A stretch of DNA of 64,000 nucleotides from assembly GCF_963853665.1 (NCBI RefSeq), contig NZ_OY970459.1, positions 1,426,001 to 1,490,000 on the forward strand, in the 5' to 3' direction. Of the stretch, positions 44,355-53,018 are shown one piece after another. The first letter of the stretch is position 1. Every line of letters begins with the position of its first letter. Under the pieces are notes generated by a model, which did not search any database, was not told the origin of the DNA, and saw only the letters and a program-made list of their open reading frames with translations. The stretch comes from Mycobacterium decipiens (lineage in GTDB: Bacteria; Actinomycetota; Actinomycetes; Mycobacteriales; Mycobacteriaceae). The translations under genes and the position numbers were made by a program.

Positions 44355-46627
44355 TCGTGGTCTGGCTGATCGGGCGCCGCGACGGAAGCCGAAGCCGGTG
44401 CGTCCCATCGTCGTTGCAGCTTTCGCTCTGCGGCTGTTGGAATCAGGCCGGCGGGCGCGAACAACCTCGATGGCACCGGGTCATCCTCCGTCAACGGTAT
44501 GCCGTTGCCACGAATTGCCTTGAGCGCAACCATGGCTCCGGCGACAACCACGATGACGACGACCATCACAAAGACGATTGACAGGGTGCCCTGGACGAAA
44601 GTATTCCTGATGACGTCATTGACCTCATCGGCGTTGGTAGCCGAGCCGAAAACGGTCTTGCCCGCTTGTTTGGCTGCCACGTACTGAGCATGCTGAGTCC
44701 AGTAGCCGACGGCGGGATCAGCGGAGAAGATCTTCTGCCACGACGCGGTCAAGGTGACGGCCAGATCCCACAGCAGCGGAATACCCGGTATCCAAGCCCA
44801 TTTCAGGCGACCCTTCTTGATGACGATGACGGTGATGACCGTCAGAGCGATTCCGGCGAGCAACTGGTTGGCGATGCCGAACAGAGGAAAAAGTGTGTTG
44901 ATGCCGCCCAGCGGGTCGGTCACACCGAGCAGCAGGATGCCGCCCCACGCCGCGACCACTACCAGGCTGCATGCCCAAACACCTGGACGCCAGCTCGGAT
45001 TCCGCAGTCTGCGCAGCGCAGGGCCCAAGTTGCCCAGCGCATCGGAGACCATGAAGCGCGCGGCCCTGGTGCCGGCGTCGACGGTGGTGAGGATGAACAG
45101 CGCCTCGAACATGATCGCGAAGTGGTACCAGAACGCCTTGAGGCCCGCACCGCCGAACACTCTTTGCAGCATCTCCGACATGCCGAACGCCAGCGTCGGC
45201 GCGCCGCCGGTCCGCGACACGATCGTCTGTTCGCCCACGCTGGCGGCGGCCTGGTTGATCTGGTCTGGGGTCACCGGGTCGCCCGTCAAGCCCAGCCCGT
45301 TGACATAGGCGGCGGCGGTGGCGGCGGTGTCGTGAGTACGCGCCGACGGCGCGTTGAGGGTGAAGTACAGGTGCTGGTCGAGGATCGCCGCGGTGAGCAG
45401 CGCGATTACGGCGACGAACGACTCGGTGATCATGCCGCCGTAGCCGATCAGGCGCATCTGGCCTTCCTTCTCCAGCATCTTCGGCGTCGTTCCCGAGGAG
45501 ATGAGCGCGTGGAATCCAGACAGCGCCCCACACGCGATGGTGATGAACAGGAATGGAAACAGTGAGCCGGCGAACACCGGCCCGTCGCCGCGGCCGGCGA
45601 ACGTCGATATCGCGGGCGCCTCGATGATCGGGTGGGCGGCGCACACACCGATCGCCAGCAGCGTGATGGTGCCGACCTTCATGAACGTCGACAGGTAGTC
45701 GCGCGGGGCGAGCAACAGCCACACCGGCAGCACCGATGCCGCGAAGCCGTAGCTGATCAGAAGCCAGCACAGTGTCACCGGAGACAGGCTGAACCACGCC
45801 GCGCCCCAGGACGTATGGGCGACCCAATCACCGGAGACAACGGCGAGCAGCAGCAGCCCCACCCCGATCAGTGAGACTTCCGACACCCGTCCGGGGCGCA
45901 GGAACCGCAGGTAACAGCCCATGAAGAGGGCGATGGGGATGGTCATGGCGATCGAAAACACACCCCATGGGCTTTTTGCCAGGGCCCGCACGACAACGAG
46001 CGCCAGTACCGCGATCAGGATTGTGATGATGACCGGGATGCCGATGAGAGCGGCCACTCCGGCGGCCGCGCCGAGTTCGTCGCGAACCATCTGACCCAGG
46101 GAGCGGCCACGGCGCCGGGCGGAGATCCACAACACCAGGTAGTCCTGGACGCATCCGGCAAGCACGGCACCGACGACGATCCAGATGCTGCTGGGCAGGT
46201 AACCCATCTGGGTGGCCAGGACCGGTCCGACCAGCGGCCCGGCTCCGGCGATCGCGGCGAAGTGGTGGCCGAACACCACCCGCCGGTCGGTCGGCACGTA
46301 GTCGGTACCGTCGTCGAGGATTTCAGCCGGGGTGGCGTGATCGTCGCGGGGGCGGACGATCTTCATTTCGATCAGCCGCGCATAGAACCGGAACCCGATG
46401 ATGTAGGTGCAGCCCGCGGCGACGACGATCCAGACCGCGTTGACCGGCTCTCCGCGGGCGAACGCGACGATCGCCCAAGCGATGGCGCCGACCACCGCGA
46501 TGGCCGCAAAGAAGATCTTGTGCCGACGGGTGATGGGGGATTGGTCGATGATCGCGACGGGTGGCAGCTCGGCGTCGGTGCGGATATAGCTGACGTCTCC
46601 GTCGCGCTCTTGTAGGCGCTCGTGCAC
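44327..46627 (-). CDS. cstA: Carbon starvation protein CstA (peptide/pyruvate transporter family)
   Basis: A 766-residue polytopic membrane protein, close to the 758 residues recalled for Rv3063. Family blocks are FGHHFAAIAGAGPLVGPVLA, the segment DYLVLWISARRRGRSLGQM, SSGTTPKMLEKEGQMRLIGYGGM and ALFILTTVDAGTRAARFMVSD. CstA proteins import peptides or pyruvate during starvation. It begins with GTG at 46627. An antisense overlap of 28 bases with the MspA-family gene occurs at the 3' end. Confidence 0.94.
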   Translation of the reverse strand: MHERLQERDGDVSYIRTDAELPPVAIIDQSPITRRHKIFFAAIAVVGAIAWAIVAFARGEPVNAVWIVVAAGCTYIIGFRFYARLIEMKIVRPRDDHATPAEILDDGTDYVPTDRRVVFGHHFAAIAGAGPLVGPVLATQMGYLPSSIWIVVGAVLAGCVQDYLVLWISARRRGRSLGQMVRDELGAAAGVAALIGIPVIITILIAVLALVVVRALAKSPWGVFSIAMTIPIALFMGCYLRFLRPGRVSEVSLIGVGLLLLAVVSGDWVAHTSWGAAWFSLSPVTLCWLLISYGFAASVLPVWLLLAPRDYLSTFMKVGTITLLAIGVCAAHPIIEAPAISTFAGRGDGPVFAGSLFPFLFITIACGALSGFHALISSGTTPKMLEKEGQMRLIGYGGMITESFVAVIALLTAAILDQHLYFTLNAPSARTHDTAATAAAYVNGLGLTGDPVTPDQINQAAASVGEQTIVSRTGGAPTLAFGMSEMLQRVFGGAGLKAFWYHFAIMFEALFILTTVDAGTRAARFMVSDALGNLGPALRRLRNPSWRPGVWACSLVVVAAWGGILLLGVTDPLGGINTLFPLFGIANQLLAGIALTVITVIVIKKGRLKWAWIPGIPLLWDLAVTLTASWQKIFSADPAVGYWTQHAQYVAAKQAGKTVFGSATNADEVNDVIRNTFVQGTLSIVFVMVVVIVVVAGAMVALKAIRGNGIPLTEDDPVPSRLFAPAGLIPTAAERKLQRRWDAPASASVAAPDQPDHDQTDLVTPT

Positions 46628-46665
46628 GGCGAAAACCCTACGCGAGCTCGAATGTTGGCGACCGA

Positions 46666-48198
46666 TTAGTACAGCGCGCGCACGGCATCGATGGTGTCCG
46701 CTTCGGCCGGGCCTTTGTCGTCGCGGTAGCGCACCACCCGGGCGAACCGCAGCGCCAGCCCGCCCGGGTAGCGCGGCGAGGCCTGCACCCCGTCGATGGC
46801 CACCTCGACCACCTGCTCGGGTCGCAACCGGACGACATAATCGTCGGTGCTGCCGACGGCAAGCTCACTGAACCGGATGGTCTGCCAGTCCAGCATGGCG
46901 TCGGTCATCCCTTTGAAGGTTTTGCCCACCATGACGAATCCGCCGCTGGCCGGATCCCGCGCGCCCAGGTGAATATTGGAGAGTTTTCCGCGCCGGCGCC
47001 CCGAGCCCCACTCCACCGCGAGCACCACCAGGTCGAGGGTGTGCACCGGTTTGACCTTCAGCCAGCCCGCTCCGCGGCGACCGGCAAGGTAGGGCGCGGC
47101 CGGTGACTTGGCCATCACCCCCTCGTGGCCGGCGGCCAGCGTGGCGTCCAGGAAGCCGGCGGCGGCCGTTGGATCGGACGTAACCAACCGATCCACCCGG
47201 TGTTGGGCCGGCACCAGCGCGTCCAGGGCATCCAGTCGCTCGGTGGTCGGCGCGTCGAGCAAGTCGGTGCCGTCACGATGCAGAATGTCGAAGAAGAACA
47301 CCGAAAGAGGCTCGGCCATCTGGGCCGAAAGGGCCCCGGCAACATCGACCGATCGGCCGAACCGTGATGCGGTGACCTGGAATCGCTGCGGCCGATTGTC
47401 CGGGCGCAGCGCGATGGCCTCACCGTCGGCCACCAGGTCTCGCACCGGCAGTGCCAGCGTCGCATCCACCACCTCGGGCAGCCGGGCAGTCACGTCGTCC
47501 AGGCTGCGGGTGTAGATCCGGACCCGATCGCCTGCACGGTGGATCTGCACTCGCACCCCGTCTAGTTTGGCCTCGAAAATTGTTGTGCCGCCGTGACGTT
47601 CGAGGGCATCGGTGACGCTGGTCGCGGTCTGTGCCAGCATCGGCCCGACCGGCCTGCCTACCCGTAGGGTGAAGGTGTCCAGCGTCGCGCCGGACAGACC
47701 GGCGGCCGCCACTGCCGGCAGATCGCCGCCCAGCATCGCGGCGCGTTGGACCGCTGCAGCCGGGAGCCCGGCGGCTTGGGCGACCGCGTCGGCCATGATC
47801 CCGCCAAGTGCGCCCTGGCGCAGTTCACCGCCGAGCAGCCGCAGCAGAAAGGTTTGCTCGGCTTCGGTTGCGGCGGAGAACAATTCCGCGACGAGTGTGG
47901 CGCGCCGCGCCTGAGACCCTTTGCCCGATGCGGCGCCGATCTGGGAGAAGGTCGCATCGACACCAGCGACGGTCAGCGCCGGATGCGGCGCGGGCGGCGG
48001 TAGCGACCGCAATGCCGCCCACCCGACACCGATATGGCGTTGCGGCAGCTCGCCGGAGAGCCACGACACGATGATCGCGACCAGCCGTGTATCGGGCGCG
48101 GCGCGGCGTAACAGGTCGGCGATGCGCGCGACCTTGGCCAGCCGGGACGAGGTGGCGGCCACGTCCACAGACGTGGTCGCCACCTCGAGAAGGAGCAC
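46666..48198 (-). CDS. ligB: ATP-dependent DNA ligase LigB
   Basis: A 510-residue ATP-dependent ligase, near the 507 of Rv3062. The adenylation motif is [10 protein letters not shown] with Lys211; nucleotidyltransferase motif [13 protein letters not shown], motif IV EGVMAKS and motif V WLKVKPVH follow, with an OB-fold end. The N-terminal about 200 residues are the LIG1-type DNA-binding domain. Starts at GTG 48198. Non-essential repair/backup ligase in mycobacteria. It is divergent from the SDR gene. Confidence 0.95.
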   Translation of the reverse strand: MLLLEVATTSVDVAATSSRLAKVARIADLLRRAAPDTRLVAIIVSWLSGELPQRHIGVGWAALRSLPPPAPHPALTVAGVDATFSQIGAASGKGSQARRATLVAELFSAATEAEQTFLLRLLGGELRQGALGGIMADAVAQAAGLPAAAVQRAAMLGGDLPAVAAAGLSGATLDTFTLRVGRPVGPMLAQTATSVTDALERHGGTTIFEAKLDGVRVQIHRAGDRVRIYTRSLDDVTARLPEVVDATLALPVRDLVADGEAIALRPDNRPQRFQVTASRFGRSVDVAGALSAQMAEPLSVFFFDILHRDGTDLLDAPTTERLDALDALVPAQHRVDRLVTSDPTAAAGFLDATLAAGHEGVMAKSPAAPYLAGRRGAGWLKVKPVHTLDLVVLAVEWGSGRRRGKLSNIHLGARDPASGGFVMVGKTFKGMTDAMLDWQTIRFSELAVGSTDDYVVRLRPEQVVEVAIDGVQASPRYPGGLALRFARVVRYRDDKGPAEADTIDAVRALY

Positions 48199-48289
48199 GG
48201 TTCAGCTTGGCATGGCTCGCCGACATCGTTGGCGACGGGCGCGCTAGCGTGCAAGCAAAGATGGTAGAGGTTGCCAACGGGAGGTCCGA

Positions 48290-49069
48290 ATGGAGATAGG
48301 CGGGAAGAAGGTTGTCGTTATCGGCGGCGCGTCGGGGATGGGTCGTGCCACCGCCGAACTGCTGGCCGAACGTGGCGCGCGGGTTGCCGTGCTCGATCGT
48401 GAGGGTTCCGACGGCCAGGCCGTCGCCGATGGCCTAAGTGGTGGGGGCGGCGCGTTCTATCCGGTCGACGTCACCGACTTCACCGGCACCGAGGAAGCGT
48501 TGCGGACCGCGGTCGAGCACCTCGGTGGTCTACACGTTGCGGTGACCACCGCCGGCGGCGGCATCGCCAAGCGGACGATGACCAAGTCGGGTCCCCACGA
48601 TCTCGAATCATTCCGATCCGTGGTGGATCTCAATCTCATTGCCACGTTCAACATCAGTCGGCTGGCCGCGGCGCACATGAGCACGAACGAACCCGAGGAT
48701 CCCGAAACAACGGGCGAGCGGGGCGTCATCATCAACACCGCGTCGATCGCCGCGTTCGAGGGTCAGATCGGGCAGGTCGCCTACACCGCCGCCAAGGCTG
48801 GAATCGCGGGCGTGTGCTTGACGATGGCACGCGACCTCGGGTCGCTGGGGATCCGGGTGCTGGCAATCGCCCCGAGCCTCTTCCTGACCGGGCTGACCGC
48901 GATGGTGCCCGATGAGATGGCGGCCGCGCTGACCCGCGATGCGGCGTTCCCCAAGCGGATGGGCCGGCCCGTTGAGTACGCCAAGCTGGTGGCGGCCATT
49001 GTCGACAACCCGATGCTCAACGGCCAGTGCCTGCGGCTGGACGCGGGACAGCGCTTCGCGCCCAAGTAG
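48290..49069 (+). CDS. SDR, 3-hydroxyacyl-CoA dehydrogenase-like
   Basis: A 259-residue SDR with IGGASGMG near residue 12 and active-site YTAAKAG. The sequence EGQIGQVAYTAAKAGIAGVCLTMARDL and FPKRMGRPVEYAKLVAAIVDNPMLNGQCLRLD closely resemble type-2 (HSD10-like) 3-hydroxyacyl-CoA dehydrogenases, which work in fatty-acid or steroid side-chain breakdown. GGGAGG lies before the ATG at 48290. It is followed 92 bases later by fadE22 on the same strand and likely acts in the same beta-oxidation route. I do not recall a gene here in H37Rv. Confidence 0.88.
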   Translation: MEIGGKKVVVIGGASGMGRATAELLAERGARVAVLDREGSDGQAVADGLSGGGGAFYPVDVTDFTGTEEALRTAVEHLGGLHVAVTTAGGGIAKRTMTKSGPHDLESFRSVVDLNLIATFNISRLAAAHMSTNEPEDPETTGERGVIINTASIAAFEGQIGQVAYTAAKAGIAGVCLTMARDLGSLGIRVLAIAPSLFLTGLTAMVPDEMAAALTRDAAFPKRMGRPVEYAKLVAAIVDNPMLNGQCLRLDAGQRFAPK

Positions 49070-49097
49070 CCACCCCCGGGCCGCGCCCGACTCAATT

Positions 49098-49105
49098 AGT
49101 ATACT
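49098..49105. promoter_or_regulatory. AGTATACT element upstream of fadE22
   Basis: An 8-base perfect palindrome within AATTAGTATACTCTTTAT, between the SDR and fadE22. A similar element (AGTACACT within AATACAGTACACTCTATT) lies at 51752-51769 in the DUF35/thiolase divergent region. TATACT at 49100 could also be a -10 box. Confidence 0.4.
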
Positions 49106-49161
49106 CTTTATGGAGAACGGCCCGGCGACCGTACGGGCTGGCAGCGCGCGAGGAGGCCCTG

Positions 49162-51327
49162 ATGGGTATTGCACTGACCGACGACCATCGTGAACTCGCC
49201 GAGGTGGCCCGCGCGTTCTTGACTTCGCAGAAGGCGCGCTGGGCGGCGCGGTCACTGCTCGATGCGTCGGCCGAGGCCCGCCCGCCCTTCTGGCAGAACC
49301 TGGTCGAGCTGGGCTGGCTCGGTCTGCACATCGACGAAGAACACGGCGGCTCTGGTTACGGGCTGCCCGAACTCGTGGTGGTGATCGAAGAGCTCGGCCG
49401 CGCGGTCGCGCCGGGGCCGTTCGTGCCGACCGTGATCGCTTCTGCGGTGATCGCCAATGAGGCCACCGATGAGCAAAAAGCCCGGCTACTGCCGGGGTTG
49501 ATCGACGGAACCGTGACGGCCGGCGTCGGCCTGGACGGGCAGGTGCGGGTCACCGACGGGGTCGCCGAGGGTGAGGCGGGAATCGTACTGGGCGCCGAGC
49601 TCGCCGAGCTGCTGCTGGTCGCCGCCGGTGACGACGTGCTGATGCTGGAACGCGACCGCGAGGGCGTGTCGGTTGAGGTGCCGAAAAACTTTGATCCGAC
49701 CCGGCGGTCCGGACGTGTGCTCCTGCACAACGTGCGGGTCACGGCCGACGACATCCTGACCGGTGCGCGCGACTCGGCCTTGGCCCGCGCGCGAACGTTG
49801 CTGGCCGCCGAGGCCGTAGGCGGCGCGGCCGACTGCGTCGACACCGCGGTCGCCTATGCCAAGGTGCGCCAGCAGTTCGGCCGCACCATCGCCACTTTCC
49901 AAGCGGTGAAACATCATTGCGCGAACATGTTGGTTGCCGCTGAGTCGGCGATTGTCGCGGTCTGGGACGCCTCGCGCGCGGCAACAGAGGATGAGGAGCA
50001 GTTCCGGCTGACCGCCGCAGTTGCGGCGGCGCTGGCGTTTCCGGCGTATGCGCGCAATGCCGAGCTGAATATTCAGGTGCACGGCGGTATTGGCTTCACC
50101 TGGGAGCACGACGCGCATCTGCATTTGCGCCGCGCGTTGGTGCTCGCGGGATTGTTCGGTGGCGACGCACCGGCCCGAGACGTTTTCGACCGCACCGCGG
50201 CCGGTGTTACCCGGGCAAGCAGCCTGGACCTGCCCGCGGAGGCCGAGCAGTTGCGCACTCGCATTCGTTCCGACGCCGCCGAGATCGCCGCCCTGGACGA
50301 GGATGCACAGCGCGAGAAGCTGATCGAGACCGGCTACGTGATGCCGCACTGGCCGAAGCCGTGGGGTCGTGCCGCCGACGCGGTGGAGCAGCTAGTGATC
50401 GAGGAAGAGTTCCAGGCGGCGGGCATCAAGCGCCCGGACTACGCGATCACCGGGTGGGTGATCCTGACCCTGATCCAGCACGGAACGGCTTGGCAGATTG
50501 AGAGATTCGTCGAAAAGGCACTGCGTCAGGAGGAGATCTGGTGCCAGCTGTTCTCCGAACCCGAGGCTGGTTCTGATGCGGCCTCGGTCAAAACCCGCGC
50601 CACCCGGGTGGACGGGGGATACAAGATCAACGGGCAGAAGGTGTGGACCAGCATGGCGCAGCATTGCGCGCGTGGCCTGGCCACCGTGCGCACCGACCCG
50701 GCTGCCCCCAAGCACGCCGGCATCACCACGGTGATCATCGATATGAAGGCCCCCGGAGTCGAGGTCCGGCCCCTGCGCCAGATCACCGGCAGCTCGGAGT
50801 TCAACGAGGTGTTCTTCAACGACGTGTTCGTCCCCGACGAGGACGTCGTCGGAGACCCGAACTCCGGGTGGACGGTGGCTCGGGCGACGCTGGGCAACGA
50901 ACGGGTCAGCATTGGCGGCAGCGGGTCGTACTACGAGGGAATGGCGGCGACATTGGTGAAGCTGGTGGCTGAGCGGGCAGGCGCAGTGGCGGGTGCCCCA
51001 ATCCGGGTCGGCGCATATCTCGCCGAGGACCGCGCGCTGCGGTTGCTGAACCTGCGCCGCGCCGCTCGTAGCGTGGAAGGAGCGGGCCCCGGTCCGGAGG
51101 GCAATGTCACCAAACTCAAGCTTGCCGAGCACATGATCGAGGGAGCCGCCATCTCGGCGGCACTGCTGGGGCCCGAGATCTCGCTGCGGGACGGACCCGG
51201 CGCCCTCGTCGGCCGATTGGTGATGGGCGCGCGTGGCATGGCGATCGCCGGCGGCACCTCGGAGGTGACCCGCAACCAGATTGCCGAGCGGATCCTGGGC
51301 ATGCCGCGCGACCCTCTGATCAATTAA
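49162..51327 (+). CDS. fadE22: Fused double acyl-CoA dehydrogenase FadE22
   Basis: A 721-residue protein, exactly the length recalled for Rv3061c, made of two acyl-CoA dehydrogenase units in tandem (about 1-350 and 360-721). The second has the usual signatures QLFSEPEAGSDAASV and GGTSEVTRNQIAERILG; the first contains AYAKVRQQFGRTIATFQAVKHHCA and QVHGGIGFTWEHDAHLH. It resembles fused FadE proteins that act on bulky or steroid-derived CoA esters with one FAD pair. GAGGAGG before the ATG at 49162 fixes the start. Convergent with a DUF35 gene, separated by a strong hairpin. Confidence 0.94.
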   Translation: MGIALTDDHRELAEVARAFLTSQKARWAARSLLDASAEARPPFWQNLVELGWLGLHIDEEHGGSGYGLPELVVVIEELGRAVAPGPFVPTVIASAVIANEATDEQKARLLPGLIDGTVTAGVGLDGQVRVTDGVAEGEAGIVLGAELAELLLVAAGDDVLMLERDREGVSVEVPKNFDPTRRSGRVLLHNVRVTADDILTGARDSALARARTLLAAEAVGGAADCVDTAVAYAKVRQQFGRTIATFQAVKHHCANMLVAAESAIVAVWDASRAATEDEEQFRLTAAVAAALAFPAYARNAELNIQVHGGIGFTWEHDAHLHLRRALVLAGLFGGDAPARDVFDRTAAGVTRASSLDLPAEAEQLRTRIRSDAAEIAALDEDAQREKLIETGYVMPHWPKPWGRAADAVEQLVIEEEFQAAGIKRPDYAITGWVILTLIQHGTAWQIERFVEKALRQEEIWCQLFSEPEAGSDAASVKTRATRVDGGYKINGQKVWTSMAQHCARGLATVRTDPAAPKHAGITTVIIDMKAPGVEVRPLRQITGSSEFNEVFFNDVFVPDEDVVGDPNSGWTVARATLGNERVSIGGSGSYYEGMAATLVKLVAERAGAVAGAPIRVGAYLAEDRALRLLNLRRAARSVEGAGPGPEGNVTKLKLAEHMIEGAAISAALLGPEISLRDGPGALVGRLVMGARGMAIAGGTSEVTRNQIAERILGMPRDPLIN

Positions 51328-51334
51328 AGCGGTT

Positions 51335-51398
51335 GCGCGAGCAGACGCAGAATCGCATCAAAATCTGTGATTTTGGGCGATTCTGCGTCTGCTCGCGC
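51335..51398. terminator. 22-base inverted repeat between convergent fadE22 and DUF35 genes
   Basis: The arm at 51335-51356 (starting GCGCGAGCAGACGCAGAATC) is perfectly complementary to 51377-51398, with a 20-base loop. It lies 7 bases after fadE22 and just before the DUF35 stop. It should fold on either strand and act as a shared terminator, without a T-run. The element resembles dispersed intergenic repeats of mycobacteria. Confidence 0.75.
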
Positions 51399-51401
51399 CC
51401 A

Positions 51402-51746
51402 CTAGATTGGTGCGAATAGTGGTGCGCCGCCACTGCCCTTCTCGGCTCGGATCTCGACCGGCATCCCACAGGCCACTGAATCAGGTTCGCAGTCAATGAT
51501 ATTGGCAGCCACCCGCAGCCCGCCTTGTTCACTGAGTTCGACGATGGCGATCACATAGGGTGTCGGGACGTCGGGGTGGTATGGGTGGTAGTTGACCGTG
51601 TAGGTGAACACCGTGCCGTGTCCGGACACCCGCCGTGCCACCAGCGGGCCCCCGCAGCCGGGGCAGTCGCCGGCCGGGGGATGTACCCAGCGTGCGCAAT
51701 GATCACAGTGCTCGATGAGCAGCTGGGCTGTCGGCTCGGCTGGCAC
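51402..51746 (-). CDS. DUF35 zinc-ribbon/OB-fold acyl-CoA-associated protein
   Basis: A 114-residue DUF35 protein. Zinc ribbon: CDHCARWVHPPAGDCPGC (about residues 14-31), followed by an OB-fold (SGHGTVFTYTVNYHPYHPD...PYVIAIVELSEQGG). DUF35 proteins partner with thiolases or steroid aldolases (Ltp2, ChsH2-type) to hold CoA substrates. It begins with GTG at 51746, without a clear ribosome site, and diverges from a thiolase-like gene whose product is its probable partner. Confidence 0.88.
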   Translation of the reverse strand: MPAEPTAQLLIEHCDHCARWVHPPAGDCPGCGGPLVARRVSGHGTVFTYTVNYHPYHPDVPTPYVIAIVELSEQGGLRVAANIIDCEPDSVACGMPVEIRAEKGSGGAPLFAPI

Positions 51747-51751
51747 GAACT

Positions 51752-51769
51752 AATACAGTACACTCTATT
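51752..51769. promoter_or_regulatory. Operator-like palindrome between DUF35 and thiolase-like genes
   Basis: AATACAGTACACTCTATT has AATA/TATT outer and AGT/ACT inner half-sites around a two-base centre, ending 6 bases before the thiolase-like start. It resembles the element before fadE22 and could bind the GntR regulator encoded downstream. Confidence 0.45.
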
Positions 51770-51775
51770 GGTTCG

Positions 51776-53008
51776 GTGCGTTTCGGCACGTTTGGACTAC
51801 GGACGGTGCGGGTGAGGTATTTCGAGAAGGGCGCGATCCTGTCCGGCCTCGGCATCTCGCGAATCGGCCGTCGCACCGGCATTCCTGGGCTGGCGCTGAC
51901 CATGCAGGCGGTGCGGGCCGCCATCGATGACGCCGGCTTGGTCCCCGCCGATATCGACGGCATCGCCACGCTGGGCGACACCCCCGCCGCCGAGGTCAAC
52001 CGCGCGCTGCAGATCGACGCCGCGGACTGTGGCGCCGGATTCGCCAGCGGCGGGTTGCTGAGTCCGGTGATGTCGGCGTGCCGCGCGGTCGCCGAGCGAC
52101 GCGCCCGGCATGTAGTGGTCTACCGGACCATCCAAATGCTGGGCGGCACGGTCCCCATATCGCCGCAACCAGAGGATGCGCCCGCCCCACCGCTCGCGCG
52201 GATGATGGAAGTGCCTCCGGACGCACCGCGCCCCCCGGTGGGGCCGATGGACGACATCACCGATCTGGTTGCGGCACATGCGTATTCTGCTGCCAACTGG
52301 CTGGCGCTGAACTGTCGTCGGCACATGGAGTTGTACGGAACCACTAAGGAGCAGTTAGGCTGGCTGGCCCTCAATGGCCGGCGCAACGCGGCGTTGAATC
52401 CCCTTGCGGTATACCGCGAACCGATGACGATGGCCGACTATCTGGGCGCACGGCTGGTGTCGACGCCGTTCGGGCTACTGGATTGCGATGTGCCCGTTGA
52501 CGGATCGATTGCGGTGGTGGTTTCGGGCGCCCAGTACGCGCGCGACTGTCCACACCGCGCAGTGGCGGTGGAGGCGATCGGCGGGTCCGACGGTGCCGGT
52601 GGCTGGTTCCACCGCGATGACTATCCGAAGATGGCGTCGTCGGACGCCGCGGCGCAGATGTGGTCGCGCACCGAATTGAAGCCCGCCGACCTCGACCTCG
52701 CCCAGTTGTACGACGGTTTCACGTTCCTTGCCATCGCATGGTTGGAAGCCCTCGGAATATGCGATGACGGCGCGGCCGGCCCGTTCGTCGAGGGTGGTGG
52801 GCGGATCGCCCGCGACGGCGAACTGCCACTGAATACCTACGGTGGCCAACTCTCGGCCGGGCGCATGCACGGCTATTGGGCGCTACATGAGGGGTGCCTG
52901 CAACTGCGCGGTGAAGCGGGGGAGCGGCAAGTGTCGGACCGCCCGGAGGTCGGTGTGATCTCCGTGGGTGGCGGCCCGGTCGCGGGATGCATGTTGCTTA
53001 CATGTTGA
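51776..53008 (+). CDS. Thiolase-like lipid-transfer protein (Ltp2/SCP-x thiolase family)
   Basis: A 410-residue thiolase-superfamily protein. Blocks GLGISRIGRRTGIPGLALTMQAVRAAIDDAGL, FASGGLLSPVMSACRAVAERRARHVVVYR, DLAQLYDGFTFLAIAWLEALG and NTYGGQLSAGRMHGYWALHEG are typical of non-decarboxylating lipid-transfer-type thiolases and Ltp2-type aldolases. The nucleophilic Cys of classical thiolases is replaced by the FASGG segment, so a retro-aldol function with a DUF35 partner is more likely than ordinary thiolysis. Begins at GTG 51776. The adjacent genes fit a lipid or steroid side-chain catabolic unit. Confidence 0.85.
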   Translation: MRFGTFGLRTVRVRYFEKGAILSGLGISRIGRRTGIPGLALTMQAVRAAIDDAGLVPADIDGIATLGDTPAAEVNRALQIDAADCGAGFASGGLLSPVMSACRAVAERRARHVVVYRTIQMLGGTVPISPQPEDAPAPPLARMMEVPPDAPRPPVGPMDDITDLVAAHAYSAANWLALNCRRHMELYGTTKEQLGWLALNGRRNAALNPLAVYREPMTMADYLGARLVSTPFGLLDCDVPVDGSIAVVVSGAQYARDCPHRAVAVEAIGGSDGAGGWFHRDDYPKMASSDAAAQMWSRTELKPADLDLAQLYDGFTFLAIAWLEALGICDDGAAGPFVEGGGRIARDGELPLNTYGGQLSAGRMHGYWALHEGCLQLRGEAGERQVSDRPEVGVISVGGGPVAGCMLLTC

Positions 53009-53018
53009 GGTCCCTCCA

